The notes beneath the pieces were generated by a model. It searched no databases, was not told the origin of the DNA, and was given only the letters and a program-made list of their open reading frames with translations. Positions 63,855 to 64,000 of a stretch of DNA of 64,000 nt are shown one piece after another. This DNA comes from Paraburkholderia translucens (GTDB lineage Bacteria; Pseudomonadota; Gammaproteobacteria; Burkholderiales; Burkholderiaceae): assembly GCF_020881035.1 (NCBI RefSeq), contig NZ_JAJITC010000001.1, positions 310,001 through 374,000 of the forward strand. Direction: 5' to 3'. Position numbers and translations under genes: made by a program. Numbering within the stretch: position 1 is the first letter of the stretch; each line of letters opens with the position of its first letter.

Positions 63855-64000
63855 ATGCTTTCAGGAATCCAGATGCTTCGAGCGGCGGCGGCCACGGCAT
63901 TGGCGCTGTGCGCAAGCGCGGCTTTCGCGCAGGTTTCGATCGTTTCCGGGCCGTCCAGCGATCCCAAATGCATGGTCCCCTGGAAGAGCGACACGAAGTT
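63855..64000 (+). CDS. Sugar ABC transporter substrate-binding protein, 3' end outside window
   Basis: The first 48 residues are visible: a signal peptide (MLSGIQMLRAAAATALALCA, cleavage near AAFAQ) and the start of the mature protein (SIVSGPSSDPKCMVPWKSDT). The Cys-x-x-P-W-x-x-D-T-K pattern resembles the start of a group of Burkholderia periplasmic sugar-binding proteins. AAAGGAG precedes the ATG. It is divergent from the FadR-type regulator and presumably heads an import operon. Confidence 0.65.
   Translation, partial: MLSGIQMLRAAAATALALCASAAFAQVSIVSGPSSDPKCMVPWKSDTK

Overview
The window reads as a chromosomal segment of a Burkholderiaceae bacterium, most likely Paraburkholderia or a close relative. 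The evidence is the high GC, the Burkholderia-type small secreted DUF4148 proteins, a second long infA, NasT/NasS, non-phosphorylative L-rhamnose genes and a QseB/QseC-like two-component pair. No rRNA, tRNA, CRISPR array or intact insertion sequence was recognised.

Layout. 1-8.8 kb is core-like: an NfeD/slipin membrane pair (NfeD cut by the window edge), an NCS2 purine permease, a DUF1488 protein, a small 2Fe-2S ferredoxin, a YheO-like regulator, a second IF-1, and nasT-nasS behind a good sigma-54-type promoter. 8.8-18.6 kb is an L-rhamnose locus: an ABC importer (ATPase, two permeases, binding protein), a lactonase, a LysR regulator, rhamnose dehydrogenase, rhamnonate dehydratase and a 2-keto-3-deoxyrhamnonate dehydrogenase. 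18.7-28 kb holds small membrane and secreted proteins, an H-NS family protein, a low-molecular-weight phosphatase/arsenate reductase-like protein, a J-domain protein, an FMN reductase, an amidase and a CDP-diacylglycerol diphosphatase.

28-38 kb is an accessory region rich in gene decay. It holds a desaturase with a CBS/BON-like remnant as its tail, a deleted Na+/H+ antiporter, a truncated ClC channel, the tail of an APC permease with an in-frame stop, an HtrA-like fragment, an AT-richer FkbM methyltransferase beside a 62-base hairpin, and an orphan Rieske protein. 38-47 kb carries DUF4148 genes, the two-component pair and a stress-type set (short-chain dehydrogenase, PRC-barrel, ParB-like, small membrane proteins). 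Three loci here share a GGTACG-N4-TTGC promoter-like element. An acyl-CoA dehydrogenase-like / methyltransferase / glycosyltransferase operon lies between them.

47-60 kb is catabolic and secreted functions: two alpha/beta hydrolases with Asp nucleophiles, NTF2/SnoaL-like proteins, an AraC regulator, a secreted BNR-repeat protein, the relic of a sugar ABC transporter, tandem F420-type reductases with an aldehyde dehydrogenase and a divergent LysR gene, and a TIGR03118 protein. 60-64 kb has a BON protein, an unrecognised 435/109-residue pair, and a FadR-type GntR regulator divergent from the first gene of another sugar ABC importer, with TGGT-NN-ACCA palindromes between them.
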